Of a DNA stretch of 64,000 bases, positions 22,491 through 30,840 are shown one piece after another. The notes beneath the pieces were generated by a model. It did not search any database, was not told the DNA's origin, and saw nothing but the letters and a program-made list of their open reading frames with translations. Source of the DNA: Sinosporangium siamense (lineage in GTDB: Bacteria; Actinomycetota; Actinomycetes; Streptosporangiales; Streptosporangiaceae). Position 1 is the first letter of the stretch. The number at the start of each line of letters is the position of its first letter. The translations under genes and the position numbers were made by a program. The stretch lies in NCBI RefSeq assembly GCF_016863435.1, contig NZ_BOOW01000032.1, forward strand, positions 62,001 to 126,000, in the 5' to 3' direction.

Positions 22491-24607
22491 GCGAGACTCC
22501 TCCCGAAGATGAGGGTCCCGCGGAGCACGGCGATAGCGAGGACAAGGGCTCGCAGACCGCGCCGGAGACCGACCACGACGAAGGCCGAAACGGCGACGTC
22601 CTCATTGCCGAACGCCTTCAGCAGGAGGAGCGCAATGCGGAACTGCGCTTGGCCGACCTGCGCAAACTCAACGCCGAGCGGACCGCGGCGGCAGGTCGCG
22701 ACTGGTTCGAGGGACGGACCAATCACGCCTCCGACAGTGGCGTTATCAACGACGCCGCACGAGACATCAACTTCTTCGCCTCGCCGGATGCGCCGCCCGT
22801 CCGAACTGCCCCCGTTTCCCACAGCGAACTGCGGCTGCTGCAGGGCTGCGTGGTGGAAACCGAGTCGCAGATCCGCCTGGCCAAGCTGCTGGGCGACCAT
22901 CCCGTTCTCCTGCTGCGAGGTTCTCCCGGCACCGGCAGAACGACAACCGCTCTCGCCGCGCTTCTCGACTTCTCCAAGGCATGCCACAGGCTGATCGTCA
23001 AGGACGACCCATGCCAGGTGAGCTCGGCTCATCTGGAACCGGGGGTCGGCTACGTCCTACGCGCCGACCAAAAGACCTGGACCTCGCATCTGGACGACGC
23101 AGTCGACCACCTGTCGGCCGTGGCGGCGCGGAGCGGATCCCGGATCGTCATCGTCGCGGGCCCGGACCTCGACCTTCCACACCGTGCGGTGGACCACGAG
23201 CAGCCGGCCGCCGACGAAGTCTGCAGAAAGGCCTTGGCTTATCTCCTCGACGACCCCGCCGCCTGGCAGGTCCATAAGCTCGACGAGCACGGGATCGCCG
23301 ACCGTCTGTCCGAGGGCAGACCTGCCGAGGCGTATCAACTCGCCGACCGTTTGGCGGACGCCGTACGGCACCGCCAGCCTCTTGACGACGTCCTGGTCGC
23401 CCAACCCCTCACGGCCCGCAGACGGTTCCGTGAACACCTCAAGTGCGACACCACGACACGGACCGGGCTGTGTTTCCTCGCGAGCAGCGCCGTCCTGCAC
23501 GGCCTGTCCGAGACCACCGTGACCGATGCCGCCTTCGCACTCGCCCGGGCGACGCTCGAAGGCACCAAGGCAGGTGAGGAGCCGGACGACGCCTTGGTGC
23601 GGGAGCGCATCGCCAACTGGCTCAGCTACCCCGGCATCAGCACCGCCGAGGGCCGACATGGCAAAGGACGACGGGTTCAGCTCAAGGGCGGTCTTATCCC
23701 GTTCCTGCTCCCGATGATCTGGGAGGAGCTTCCAGCGATCCGCGAACACCTATACCCGTGGCTGCGGCACCTCGGCAGCAAGGCGGACGAGCACATCCGG
23801 ATCAAAGTCGCGCACGCCGTCGGGCTGCTCGCCGTTTGCGATTTCGAGCTGATCGAAGCAGAGTTCCTGCAGCCTTGGAGCCGCGACTCCAAAGTCGGCT
23901 CCAAACAACTCGCAGCATGGACGATGGAGGCCGCGGCCGGAGACCCAGCGATCAGGGATCGAGTGCAGGCCCTCCTGCACTCATGGGCCGCTTACGGCAA
24001 CTACGAGCAGCGAACTACCGCCGCGATTGCATATGGTTCGCCCACCAGCACGAGGCAAATCGGCGAGACGCTCGCCTCGTTTAGCCAGATCACGCGAGCG
24101 ACGCGCAACTACTGGCTCTGTGACGCGGTGGCCCGGTCCATCTCCGACATCTACACGGCTGAAACCGCCTCCCACATCATCGCGGAACTGGCCGATTGGG
24201 CGCGGCACGACACCTACTGGGTGCGGCTGGCTGCGGCACTCGCACTCGTACGACTCAGCCCCCTTCGCCGCTACGGAACCCGGCCTCCTCTGGCCGACCA
24301 TGGCACCTCAGAGGACCTGTGCACCATCTGGGTGAGGTCGCTGGAACTCAGCCTGATCCCGGACAACCGGGCGGGGCGGAGGTCGGGACTTGCCGGCCGC
24401 CTGTGGGAGCTGCTGGCCGAATGGGCGGCCGCATGGGACGAGCAGCCCGCGCTCCGGCCGGTGATTGAAGGCGTCTTCAGCATCGACCGCACACACAACC
24501 CGCGGCTGCACCGCACCTTCCAGCTCTACCTCTTGCTGTGGGAGCGGAAGCGAACGATCACCACAGCTCACTTCCACCACCTCGCCCGCTTACTGAAGAA
24601 GGGTTGA
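22487..24607 (+). CDS. P-loop NTPase with C-terminal helical repeats
   Basis: 706 residues. An acidic N-terminus (1-70) with a short coiled coil comes first. A Gly/Asn-rich segment (FEGRTNHASDSGVINDAARDINFF) resembling the end of the preceding protein follows. The P-loop domain starts VLLLRGSPGTGRTTTALAAL; the Walker A Lys is Arg, which often weakens hydrolysis. GSRIVIVAGPDLDL may be a Walker-B-like strand. Residues 330-700 are alpha-helical and HEAT-like (AWTMEAAAGDPAIRDRVQALLHSWAAYG...YWVRLAAALALVRLSPL). This looks like a STAND-type sensor or scaffold, but I know no close named family. It overlaps the cyclase-like gene by four bases and is three bases from the next gene. Confidence 0.7.
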   Translation: MSETPPEDEGPAEHGDSEDKGSQTAPETDHDEGRNGDVLIAERLQQEERNAELRLADLRKLNAERTAAAGRDWFEGRTNHASDSGVINDAARDINFFASPDAPPVRTAPVSHSELRLLQGCVVETESQIRLAKLLGDHPVLLLRGSPGTGRTTTALAALLDFSKACHRLIVKDDPCQVSSAHLEPGVGYVLRADQKTWTSHLDDAVDHLSAVAARSGSRIVIVAGPDLDLPHRAVDHEQPAADEVCRKALAYLLDDPAAWQVHKLDEHGIADRLSEGRPAEAYQLADRLADAVRHRQPLDDVLVAQPLTARRRFREHLKCDTTTRTGLCFLASSAVLHGLSETTVTDAAFALARATLEGTKAGEEPDDALVRERIANWLSYPGISTAEGRHGKGRRVQLKGGLIPFLLPMIWEELPAIREHLYPWLRHLGSKADEHIRIKVAHAVGLLAVCDFELIEAEFLQPWSRDSKVGSKQLAAWTMEAAAGDPAIRDRVQALLHSWAAYGNYEQRTTAAIAYGSPTSTRQIGETLASFSQITRATRNYWLCDAVARSISDIYTAETASHIIAELADWARHDTYWVRLAAALALVRLSPLRRYGTRPPLADHGTSEDLCTIWVRSLELSLIPDNRAGRRSGLAGRLWELLAEWAAAWDEQPALRPVIEGVFSIDRTHNPRLHRTFQLYLLLWERKRTITTAHFHHLARLLKKG

Positions 24608-24610
24608 CCA

Positions 24611-25399
24611 GTGTCGTTCCTCGCCCGGCGGTTCAATCTCGCCCCTGAACAGACTTCCCCCGTTTCAGCCGCCACAGAAGGGAGCGAAACCCTGGTCTTC
24701 GCCTCCCCTTCAGTCGAACGGGCCTTCGACTTTACGGTGACCGCCCAGCTCACCTACAGACCGAACGGCAGGAGCAGCCGCTGGTCCCCCGATCAAGAAG
24801 AGATCAACCACGTGGGCGACCTTGCCCGCAGAATGATCCGCCACCTGACCGCCGCACACTCCATCTTCACGGCCGACACCGCAGAGAAGGCGGTCAACGC
24901 ACAGCTCAGCAGTCGCTTTCCGGAGGCGGCACGAGTCGATATGGCAGTCGTCTCCCGCTGGAACGTCGCCGTCGAACTCGAACTGCCCGAGGAGGTGAAA
25001 GCTGTCGTCCGCACCCACCTGCTCAACGTCTACGAAATCAAAGCACGTGCCGAAGCAGCGGAGACCCGGGTCGCGAAGCTGCAGGAGTCAAGTGCGATCT
25101 GGGAAAAGCTCCTGGCAGAAACCAGCGACAGCGCGTTCGCCCGCTATGCCATACGGCTCACCGACGATCCGAACAAGGCCGCCGATGTCGTGGAGCAGAT
25201 GCTCGACGCCCGCCGCGCCGACGCCGAGCGGCTGCTCACCCTCATGACGGACATCGTCAAGGCCCAGCAGTCGGCAGGGGTCTACGATCTCGTCCTCGCC
25301 AGCGACAGTGCGCTCCGTGCGGCGTTTCAGCGCCTGGGTATCGCGCTGCCCCCACCCGCTCCTGACTCCTTGTTCGCCCCCCTCAGCTCTCCGTCCTGA
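24611..25399 (+). CDS. SPFH/band-7-like coiled-coil protein
   Basis: 262 residues starting GTG-TCG-TTC, three bases after the NTPase stop. The first half has beta-strands (FDFTVTAQLTYRP, ARVDMAVVSRWNVAVELELPEEV), and the middle is a long helix (VVRTHLLNVYEIKARAEAAETRVAKLQESSAIWEKLLAETS). This is the fold order of SPFH/band-7 domains, but no membrane anchor is visible. The C-terminus is helical and ends in a Pro-rich tail (LPPPAPDSLFAPL). It is probably a partner or effector of the preceding NTPase, since gene spacing implies one transcript. The fold suggestion is inference from pattern only, and no enzymatic motif is present. Confidence 0.55.
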   Translation: MSFLARRFNLAPEQTSPVSAATEGSETLVFASPSVERAFDFTVTAQLTYRPNGRSSRWSPDQEEINHVGDLARRMIRHLTAAHSIFTADTAEKAVNAQLSSRFPEAARVDMAVVSRWNVAVELELPEEVKAVVRTHLLNVYEIKARAEAAETRVAKLQESSAIWEKLLAETSDSAFARYAIRLTDDPNKAADVVEQMLDARRADAERLLTLMTDIVKAQQSAGVYDLVLASDSALRAAFQRLGIALPPPAPDSLFAPLSSPS

Positions 25400-25465
25400 T
25401 GCGCCGAACCGGCCCGCTCCCGCCGGGCCGGTGAGGTGAAAACGCAGCGGCTAAGGTCCTCCGCT

Positions 25466-25780
25466 ATGGCCGAATCCTCCTTCCTGCACACCACCCGGAC
25501 CGCCTACGACGCCGTGACCGAGCTGCCCGCGGTGTTCGCCGAGTTTGAACGCGTTCTGGCCTCCGGCGCGCACGTTCTGCTCGGGTTCTACGCCGACGAC
25601 CACACCTCCGGGGCGCCGCGGGAGTTCGACCACAAGGTGGCCCTCGCCTACCGCTGGCCGCTCGGCGCCCTGGCCGCGCTGCTGCGCGAGGCCGGCCTCA
25701 TCGAGGTGGCGCGGATGGCCAGGGAGCCCGGCGACGGTGAGCGGTTCCTCCAGGGCTGCCTCCTGGTCCGTAAACCCTGA
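25466..25780 (+). pseudogene. SAM-dependent methyltransferase with internal deletion
   Basis: The frame begins MAESSFLHTTRTAYDAV, the normal start of an actinobacterial class I methyltransferase. It then jumps directly to ELPAVFAEFERVLASGAHVLLGFYADD, which normally lies about 100 residues later. The whole SAM-binding Rossmann part (the DLGCGPG motif) is missing, while the C-terminus (REFDHKVALAYRWPLGALAALLREAGLIEVARMAREP) is intact. This is a clean in-frame deletion, giving a 104-residue protein that cannot bind SAM. It may still be translated. Confidence 0.72.
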
Positions 25781-26069
25781 CCTAACACCGGGACGGGATC
25801 CGCGCGATTCCCGGAGCCCCACACCGCTTGCGAAGGTCCCGTGCCCACCCCGGCTCGCCGCTTCTGCTTCTGTTGAATCGCGGGGTCCTTCGTGTATTTC
25901 AGGGGTTTCCCTAGTTCTTTGCGAGTCTATATCTGCTTTATGTGGGCGATTATCGGATAAATGACTTGCCGTCGCCGCGCCAAAATCGTTGAGGGAGAAC
26001 TTTGTCGATGGCGTGCTCGTATAAGAGGGAGGGGAAAGAAGCCACGACAACCACGTGAACGGAGCGGCA

Positions 26070-26636
26070 ATGGTGCTGCGATCGGAAGGGCCGGCCTCGA
26101 CTAGGGAGAGGAAAGGTCAAAGGAAGTGGATGGCCGTCCTGGCGGTGGCCGCCGTGTTGCTCGCCGGCACCGCGCTCTACAGCGATGTGTTCCTCCTCAG
26201 GAGCAGGCTCTGCCTGCTGTTCAACCTGTGTGGCGAGGCGGCCCCGCCCCTTTCGGCGTCGTCCGCCAAGGCCTCCTGCCGTGAGGGCGGTGCCCACGTC
26301 GTGTTCGGCGCCGCTGTCAAGCCGTGCATACGGCACAGCGGAAAACACCTAGAGATTTATACCGAGGTCGTCTCCGTCACCCCCGACGATCCCACGGAGG
26401 TGACGGTGTGGTTCTGGTTGGTCACGGCGGACAATGTCAAGACCGACCTGAAGAGTTGCACATTCACCCTGAGCGAGGGTGCCCGTCATTGCGGGCCGGA
26501 AATAGTGGTCCCCACCACGCCCGGACATTATTCGGCTGCCGCAGACGTCACCCTGCACAACGAGCCATCCCCCAAATGGATGGACAACTCCGCGTCCGGG
26601 ATGATCACTAAGCCGATATATTGGTCTGGAAGATGA
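26070..26636 (+). CDS. Membrane-anchored hypothetical protein
   Basis: 188 residues from ATG 26070, which has GGAG five bases upstream. A basic N-terminus (REGPAS-type, RERKGQRK) is followed by one membrane segment (WMAVLAVAAVLLAGTALYSDVFLL). The outside domain is about 140 residues with four or five Cys (CLLFNLC, SCREGG, KPCIRH, KSCTF, RHCGPE), suggesting disulfides. It has an Ig-like beta pattern (EIYTEVVSVTPDDPTEVTVWFWLVT). I recognise no family. Similar extracellular folds are found fused to actinobacterial Ser/Thr kinases, but no kinase is here. It is convergent with the oxidoreductase, six bases apart. Confidence 0.7.
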   Translation: MVLRSEGPASTRERKGQRKWMAVLAVAAVLLAGTALYSDVFLLRSRLCLLFNLCGEAAPPLSASSAKASCREGGAHVVFGAAVKPCIRHSGKHLEIYTEVVSVTPDDPTEVTVWFWLVTADNVKTDLKSCTFTLSEGARHCGPEIVVPTTPGHYSAAADVTLHNEPSPKWMDNSASGMITKPIYWSGR

Positions 26637-26642
26637 GGCACC

Positions 26643-27989
26643 TCATTTCCCGGCGATCCCCATAAGGCGGGCAGCCAGGCCGGTGGAACCTCCCGTGCGG
26701 CTTTCGCGGGTGTCGACCAAGGCGGTGAGTGCGGTGATGGCCTGGATCGCCAGGTAAGGGAGGGGTTCGGGCTCCCAGCGCCGTCCGGGGGGGCCGACCC
26801 AGCACAGGCGGTTCGCCGGGCTGTCGGTGCCTGTGATCAGGGCCGCCAGGGTGCGGCCGGCGAGGTTGCTGAGGGCGACGCCGTCGCCGACGTAGCCGCC
26901 TGCCGAGGCCAGGCCGGTGGCAAGATCATAGGTGACCCGGGGCTGCCAGTCGCGGTGCACACCAAGCACTCCACTCCACCGATGGCTGATGGGAATGTCG
27001 GCCAACGCGGGAAACATCGTGGGGATCTCCCGCTCTAGCACCTCCCAGGCCCGTTCGTCATCGCGATGGTTGGTCCGAGGAACCGCACCGTACCGATAAC
27101 CGATGCTTCGCCCACCGATGACCAGCCTGTTGTCGCTTGTGCGCTGCAAGTAGGGGAACATGAGCGACTGATCGGACATGGTGGCCCGGCCGGGCCAGCC
27201 GATGTGCCGCCATAGGGCATCGGGGATGGGCTCGGTGGCTATCACGCGAGATGTCAGTGGAAGCACCCGCCTGATCTGTCCGGGAAGCAGCCCGGAATAT
27301 GCCTCCGTAGCCTGCACCACGACACGTGCGGTGATCTGTCCCCGGTCGGTGAGCACCATGCCCGGCCGCACCTCCAGGGCACGGGTCTCCTCCACGATGC
27401 GCACGCCGTGCCGTACGGCGGCGCCCGCCAGGCCGACTGCCAGTTTGGCGGGGTGGAGCGCGGCGCAGTGGGGGGTGTGGGCGGCGGCCAGGAGGCCGGG
27501 GACGGCGAGATCGGCTGGGTCGACGGGGGTAGGGCCCTCCCCGATGTCGTATTCGCGTTCTTCAGCGAGTTTGGCCATAAGCCGGGCGCGTTGGGGTTCG
27601 TTGCGGGCAAGCCATATGGTGCCGTCCTTGCGCCATCCGCACTCGATGTCCTCCTCCGCAATGACTCGCCCGATCTCGTTGACCGCCTCGCGGCCTGCCT
27701 GGCGCATGGCCAGGGCCTGGCTCCTGCCGTACTTGCTGGCGAGGGTGCCTATGCCGACGGGCAGTTCGGCCGAGCACCAGCCGCCGTTGCGGCCGGAGGC
27801 ACCCCAGCCGGCATGGCCGGCCTCGACAACCAGGACGTTTCGGGTGGGGTCGAGTTTGCGCAGGTAGTAGGCGGTCCATAGGCCGGTGTAACCCGCGCCG
27901 ACGATCACGATGTCGGCGTCGGTGTCGCCCTCCAGCGGCGGTCGCCGGACAACATCCACGTCATGCCACCACAGGTTCGCATTTAACAT
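26643..27989 (-). CDS. FAD-dependent oxidoreductase (DAO / GlpO-like family)
   Basis: About 448 residues. The dinucleotide-binding motif is ADIVIVGAGYTGLWTAYYLRKLDPTRNVLVVEAGHAGWGASGRNGGW, with GxGxxG and the GASGRNGGW signature of the DAO/PuuB-type amine oxidases. Further on are SLMFPYLQRTSDNRLVIGGRSIGYRYGA and the FAD-binding end GLASAGGYVGDGVALSNLAGRTLAALITG. Members oxidise amines such as gamma-glutamylputrescine or D-amino acids. The start is uncertain: ATGs lie at 28004, 27992 and 27989 inside the A+T-rich operator, so translation may be leaderless. A TetR gene is divergent and probably controls it. Confidence 0.9.
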   Translation of the reverse strand: MLNANLWWHDVDVVRRPPLEGDTDADIVIVGAGYTGLWTAYYLRKLDPTRNVLVVEAGHAGWGASGRNGGWCSAELPVGIGTLASKYGRSQALAMRQAGREAVNEIGRVIAEEDIECGWRKDGTIWLARNEPQRARLMAKLAEEREYDIGEGPTPVDPADLAVPGLLAAAHTPHCAALHPAKLAVGLAGAAVRHGVRIVEETRALEVRPGMVLTDRGQITARVVVQATEAYSGLLPGQIRRVLPLTSRVIATEPIPDALWRHIGWPGRATMSDQSLMFPYLQRTSDNRLVIGGRSIGYRYGAVPRTNHRDDERAWEVLEREIPTMFPALADIPISHRWSGVLGVHRDWQPRVTYDLATGLASAGGYVGDGVALSNLAGRTLAALITGTDSPANRLCWVGPPGRRWEPEPLPYLAIQAITALTALVDTRESRTGGSTGLAARLMGIAGK

Positions 27990-28023
27990 CATGACTATTA
28001 TCATAATGCTCGCGATGTTAAAT
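27981..28023. promoter_or_regulatory. Operator/promoter between FAD oxidoreductase and TetR genes
   Basis: ATTTAACATC (27981-27990) and GATGTTAAAT (28014-28023) are perfect inverted repeats in an unusually A+T-rich stretch that also carries -10-like sequences (TATTAT, ATAAT). They lie in the gap shared by two divergent genes, so this is the probable TetR operator. Confidence 0.72.
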
Positions 28024-28048
28024 CTGACGCCGCCTACGCTGGAGAGCC

Positions 28049-28624
28049 ATGGAGAAGCAGCGACGTGGACGCCCTCCGCTGGTGGGGCGGCGTGAGGAGA
28101 TCCTCGACGCCGCGGTTCGTGTCCTCGCCGACCGGGGCATCGAGACGATGAGCCTGGCTCAACTGTCCGAGGCGCTGGGGTTCAGCACTTATGCGCTGAC
28201 CTACCACTTCGGCGCGAAGGAACAGTTGCTCGCCGCCGTGGCTGAACACATCGAGAGCGTCGTGCAACTCACATTCGCCGCACTCGCCGACCAACCTGGA
28301 CTGACCCTCGCCGAGCTGATGCGGCGCTACTGGGAGATCAACCGCGAACCGGGCTCCGCCGCCGCCATGCGGCTATGGCTGGATCTGGTGCTGCTCGCCT
28401 CCCGCGCACCCGAGCGTCTTCCCGGCTTCCTGCAACGCGCGGTGTTCGACTGGCGCGCCGTCATCGCCGGCGCCCTCGGTGACCGTCCCGATGCCGAAAG
28501 GCTCACCACGCTGGTGTTCGCCACAATCACCGGGCTTGAGCTGATGCAACTCATCGAGCCCGAATCCGACGCCCCGCGTCAGGCATTGGAGGCGTTCATC
28601 GGGTTGCTCCCCGAGCAGGACTGA
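28049..28624 (+). CDS. TetR/AcrR-family transcriptional regulator
   Basis: 191 residues with a clear HTH: GRREEILDAAVRVLADRGIETMSLAQLSEALGFSTYALTYHFGAKEQLLAAV. The C-terminal domain contains MRRYWEINREPGSAAAMRLWLDLVLLASRAPERLPGFL, typical of the BetI/TetR_C_6-like group. A GGAGAG ribosome-binding site precedes the ATG. It is divergent from a DAO-family amine oxidoreductase, with the inverted repeat at 27981-28023 between them. The simplest model is a local repressor of amine catabolism, induced by the substrate. Confidence 0.92.
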   Translation: MEKQRRGRPPLVGRREEILDAAVRVLADRGIETMSLAQLSEALGFSTYALTYHFGAKEQLLAAVAEHIESVVQLTFAALADQPGLTLAELMRRYWEINREPGSAAAMRLWLDLVLLASRAPERLPGFLQRAVFDWRAVIAGALGDRPDAERLTTLVFATITGLELMQLIEPESDAPRQALEAFIGLLPEQD

Positions 28625-28692
28625 CGGCCGGCCCCCGTGAAAGGGATGTGGCCTATCGGTTGAGTAATGGTGCGATAGCCAACGTGACGGCC

Positions 28693-28860
28693 ATGTCGGG
28701 CTTCGCCGATCCATCGGAGCCGGTGACCGACAAGGCCCTGCTAGAGGCGTCGCGCCGACGACCCGAACGCTCCGGTGAGATCTATGACCGGCACTTCGCT
28801 GAAATCCACGGGTACCTCGCCAGACGTCTTGATCCGCAAGCCACGGACGACTTGGCCGCG
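28693..28860 (+). pseudogene. ECF sigma-factor, N-terminal remnant
   Basis: MSGFADPSEPVTDKALLEASRRRPERSGEIYDRHFAEIHGYLARRLDPQATDDLAA is the start of an ECF-type sigma-70 region 2, as in D-x-ALL-x-ASRRDPERFGEIYDRHF-x-x-IHGYLARRLG. After about 56 residues the match ends at DRSG, where region 2 should continue (TFLVAF). The rest of the frame is antisense to the phosphatase gene. Region 4 is absent, so it cannot act as a sigma factor. Confidence 0.75.
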
Positions 28861-28885
28861 GACCGCTCCGGTCTCGGGCAGGATG

Positions 28886-29314
28886 TCACTGGAAACGGGT
28901 TACATATCGTCGCTGCCAGGGTGTTTCCACGGCGTGTCGCGAATAGTGCGCCCGCACGTAGGGGACCGCCTCCTTGGCCGGCAGGCCGTCGAGGACGGCG
29001 AGGCAGGCCAGGGCGGTGCCGGTGCGGCCGCGGCCGCCTCCGCAGGCGACCTCGACCCGTTCGTTCTCCGCCCGGCTCCACGCCTCGCGCAGGGTATTTG
29101 CCGTCGCGGCGCGGTCGGACGGCAGCCAGAAGTCGGGCCACCGCACCCACCGGTGCTCCCACTCGACGTGGGGTGGTTGCTTCCCCAGTAGATACAGGGC
29201 GAATGTCGGCTGCGCCCCCTGGGGCAATGGGTGTCGTAGACCTCGGCCACGCACGAGCCGGCCAGAAGGCAACTTCAGTACGCCATCACCTGCGGGGTCC
29301 CACGTGTCATGCAT
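28886..29314 (-). CDS. Protein-tyrosine-phosphatase-fold protein
   Basis: 142 residues. The phosphatase P-loop reads VACGGGRGRTGTALACLAVL, giving Cys-x5-Arg with a following Thr-Gly. The usual His before Cys is Ala, a tolerated variant in actinobacterial relatives. Upstream, WVRWPDFWLPSD may supply the general-acid Asp. No membrane segment is seen, so it is probably a small cytoplasmic dual-specificity-type phosphatase. The start is uncertain, because the AAGGAA lies directly against ATG 29314. It is flanked by two pseudogenes (a sigma factor remnant and a luciferase-like oxidoreductase remnant). Confidence 0.8.
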   Translation of the reverse strand: MHDTWDPAGDGVLKLPSGRLVRGRGLRHPLPQGAQPTFALYLLGKQPPHVEWEHRWVRWPDFWLPSDRAATANTLREAWSRAENERVEVACGGGRGRTGTALACLAVLDGLPAKEAVPYVRAHYSRHAVETPWQRRYVTRFQ

Positions 29315-29318
29315 TTCC

Positions 29319-29625
29319 TTAGGCTACGTGCGAACCGGGGGAGTGTTCCGGGTGAATTGCGAGTGTGCGGAGGGTCGTCAGGGTGTGTGCGCCGCCGGGG
29401 TCGGAGTCGACGGAGGCGGGAACGAGGGCGACCTCGTCGACGCCGGCTTCGCCGTACCTCCTGAGCTGGGCGGTTATGGCGTCGGGGAGAGCCGCATAGG
29501 GCGACGGCGGCGATCAGCTCGTCGGGGACCGCGGCGAGGAGTTCGCGCGTAGCGTACGAGATCAGCGGTGCGTCGTCTCCACCGATGGCCTTCACCACCG
29601 CGAGGGGATTTTCCGGCAGCGTCAT
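29319..29625 (-). pseudogene. Luciferase-like F420 oxidoreductase, C-terminal remnant with frameshift
   Basis: The frame begins MTLPENPLAVVKAIGGDDAPLISYATRELLAAVPDELIAAVALCGSP. One extra C in a run of four C (about 29487-29490) shifts it. In the next frame it resumes DAITAQLRRYGEAGVDEVALVPASVDSDPGGAHTLTTLRTLAIHPEHSP and stops at 29319-29321. Joined, this is the last third of an LLM-class flavin oxidoreductase. The barrel with the F420/FMN site is missing, so it is doubly inactivated. Confidence 0.72.
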
Positions 29626-29734
29626 GATCGGCCTCCCTCTGTTGTGCCTTGATCGCAAGCTACTGTAAGAAAAGCTAGCGCTCAACGCTCTACCATGTGA
29701 CCGACATGGGGCGCACAGACGCGGAGGTTCGAGA

Positions 29735-30715
29735 GTGGGGAAGGCCGGAAAGCCGCGTGGCGGCGTTGGGCAGGCGCTGCTCGCCCTCGGCGACCAGTGG
29801 TCGCTGCTCATCCTGCAACGAGCGTTCCTTAAGCACACCCGCCGTTTCGCCGAGTGGCGGGAAGAGCTCGCCGTGTCCGAGTCGGTGCTCGCCGGGCGCC
29901 TCAAGGAGATGGTGGCAGGAAAGCTGCTCGCACCCTCGCCCTATCGCGCCGAGGGGCGCGGCCGCACCGAATATCTCCTGACCGAGCAGGCTCAGGAGCT
30001 GTGGACTTTCCTGACCGCCATCTGGTCGTGGGAACGGAGGTGGGTGGAAAGGCCCCACAAGCTGCCGGACATGGTCCACGAGCGCTGCCACGCGCGGACC
30101 GACGCCGAGCTCGGCTGCGGGGCCTGCGGGAAGGCGCCGGTGACCGCACGCGACACCTTCACCGAGCGCGGTGCCGCCAACACCTTCTCCGATATCGCCG
30201 TTCACCGATTGCATCGCCGTACCGTCCGTGAGAACGCTCCGCGAAACCCGCTGTCCTACCTGCCGGAGACAATGGAGATCCTCGGCGACCGGTGGAGCAC
30301 CGTCATTCTGGCCGCCGCGTTCCTCCGGATGCGGCGTTTCGCCGACTTCCAGAACGAGCTCGGTGTGGCCCCGTCGATCCTGAGCAACCGCCTGCGGCGC
30401 TTCTGCGAGCTCGGTGTCCTCACCCGGCACAACGTCGGCGGCAGAGGCCACGAATACCGGTTGACCGACAAAGGGCTGGCCTTCTTCCCGGTCTTCGCGT
30501 TCCTCGTCGACTGGGCCCAGCGGTGGTATACCGCCGAGCCGGAGACCGAGATCATCATCATGCACACCGCGTGCGGCAAACCCATGACCCCGTTCTTCCG
30601 CTGCCGGCACTGCCACGAGCCGCTTGTGCGCCAGGAGATCCACTTCGACTTGAGCGCGATCGCCTCGCCGATCGCGAACACCGAGGATCGGGCCGGGGCC
30701 AGATCGCTTCGATAG
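29735..30715 (+). CDS. HxlR-type regulator with two winged-helix domains
   Basis: 326 residues containing two HxlR units. The first (residues 8-100) is LLALGDQWSLLILQRAFLKHTRRFAEWREELAVSESVLAGRLKEMVAGKLL. The second (about 180-270) is EILGDRWSTVILAAAFLRMRRFADFQNELGVAPSILSNRLRRFCELGVLTR. Two Cys/His-rich pieces (HERCHARTDAELGCGACGK and HTACGKPMTPFFRCRHCHEP) lie after each, possible zinc-binding knuckles. Typical HxlR proteins are 110-150 residues and dimerise; this double form could act as one unit. GTG 29735 has GGAGG about seven bases upstream. Confidence 0.87.
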   Translation: MGKAGKPRGGVGQALLALGDQWSLLILQRAFLKHTRRFAEWREELAVSESVLAGRLKEMVAGKLLAPSPYRAEGRGRTEYLLTEQAQELWTFLTAIWSWERRWVERPHKLPDMVHERCHARTDAELGCGACGKAPVTARDTFTERGAANTFSDIAVHRLHRRTVRENAPRNPLSYLPETMEILGDRWSTVILAAAFLRMRRFADFQNELGVAPSILSNRLRRFCELGVLTRHNVGGRGHEYRLTDKGLAFFPVFAFLVDWAQRWYTAEPETEIIIMHTACGKPMTPFFRCRHCHEPLVRQEIHFDLSAIASPIANTEDRAGARSLR

Positions 30716-30840
30716 TAGAAGTCAGCAATAGGAGGAGTAAGGCTTTGTGGGCCGCCTTTGGCTGAGCGCCCGCTGTTTCCCGAGGTATGGCACACCCGGG
30801 GCCACCTGGTCCACCCGGGCCGTCGAGTGAACTTCCGTTC

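Noticed and set aside
22740-22830. A frameshift in the NTPase to explain its Arg-type P-loop
   Set aside because: The reading frame is continuous with normal codon bias on both sides, and GSPGTGRT is a single coherent motif.
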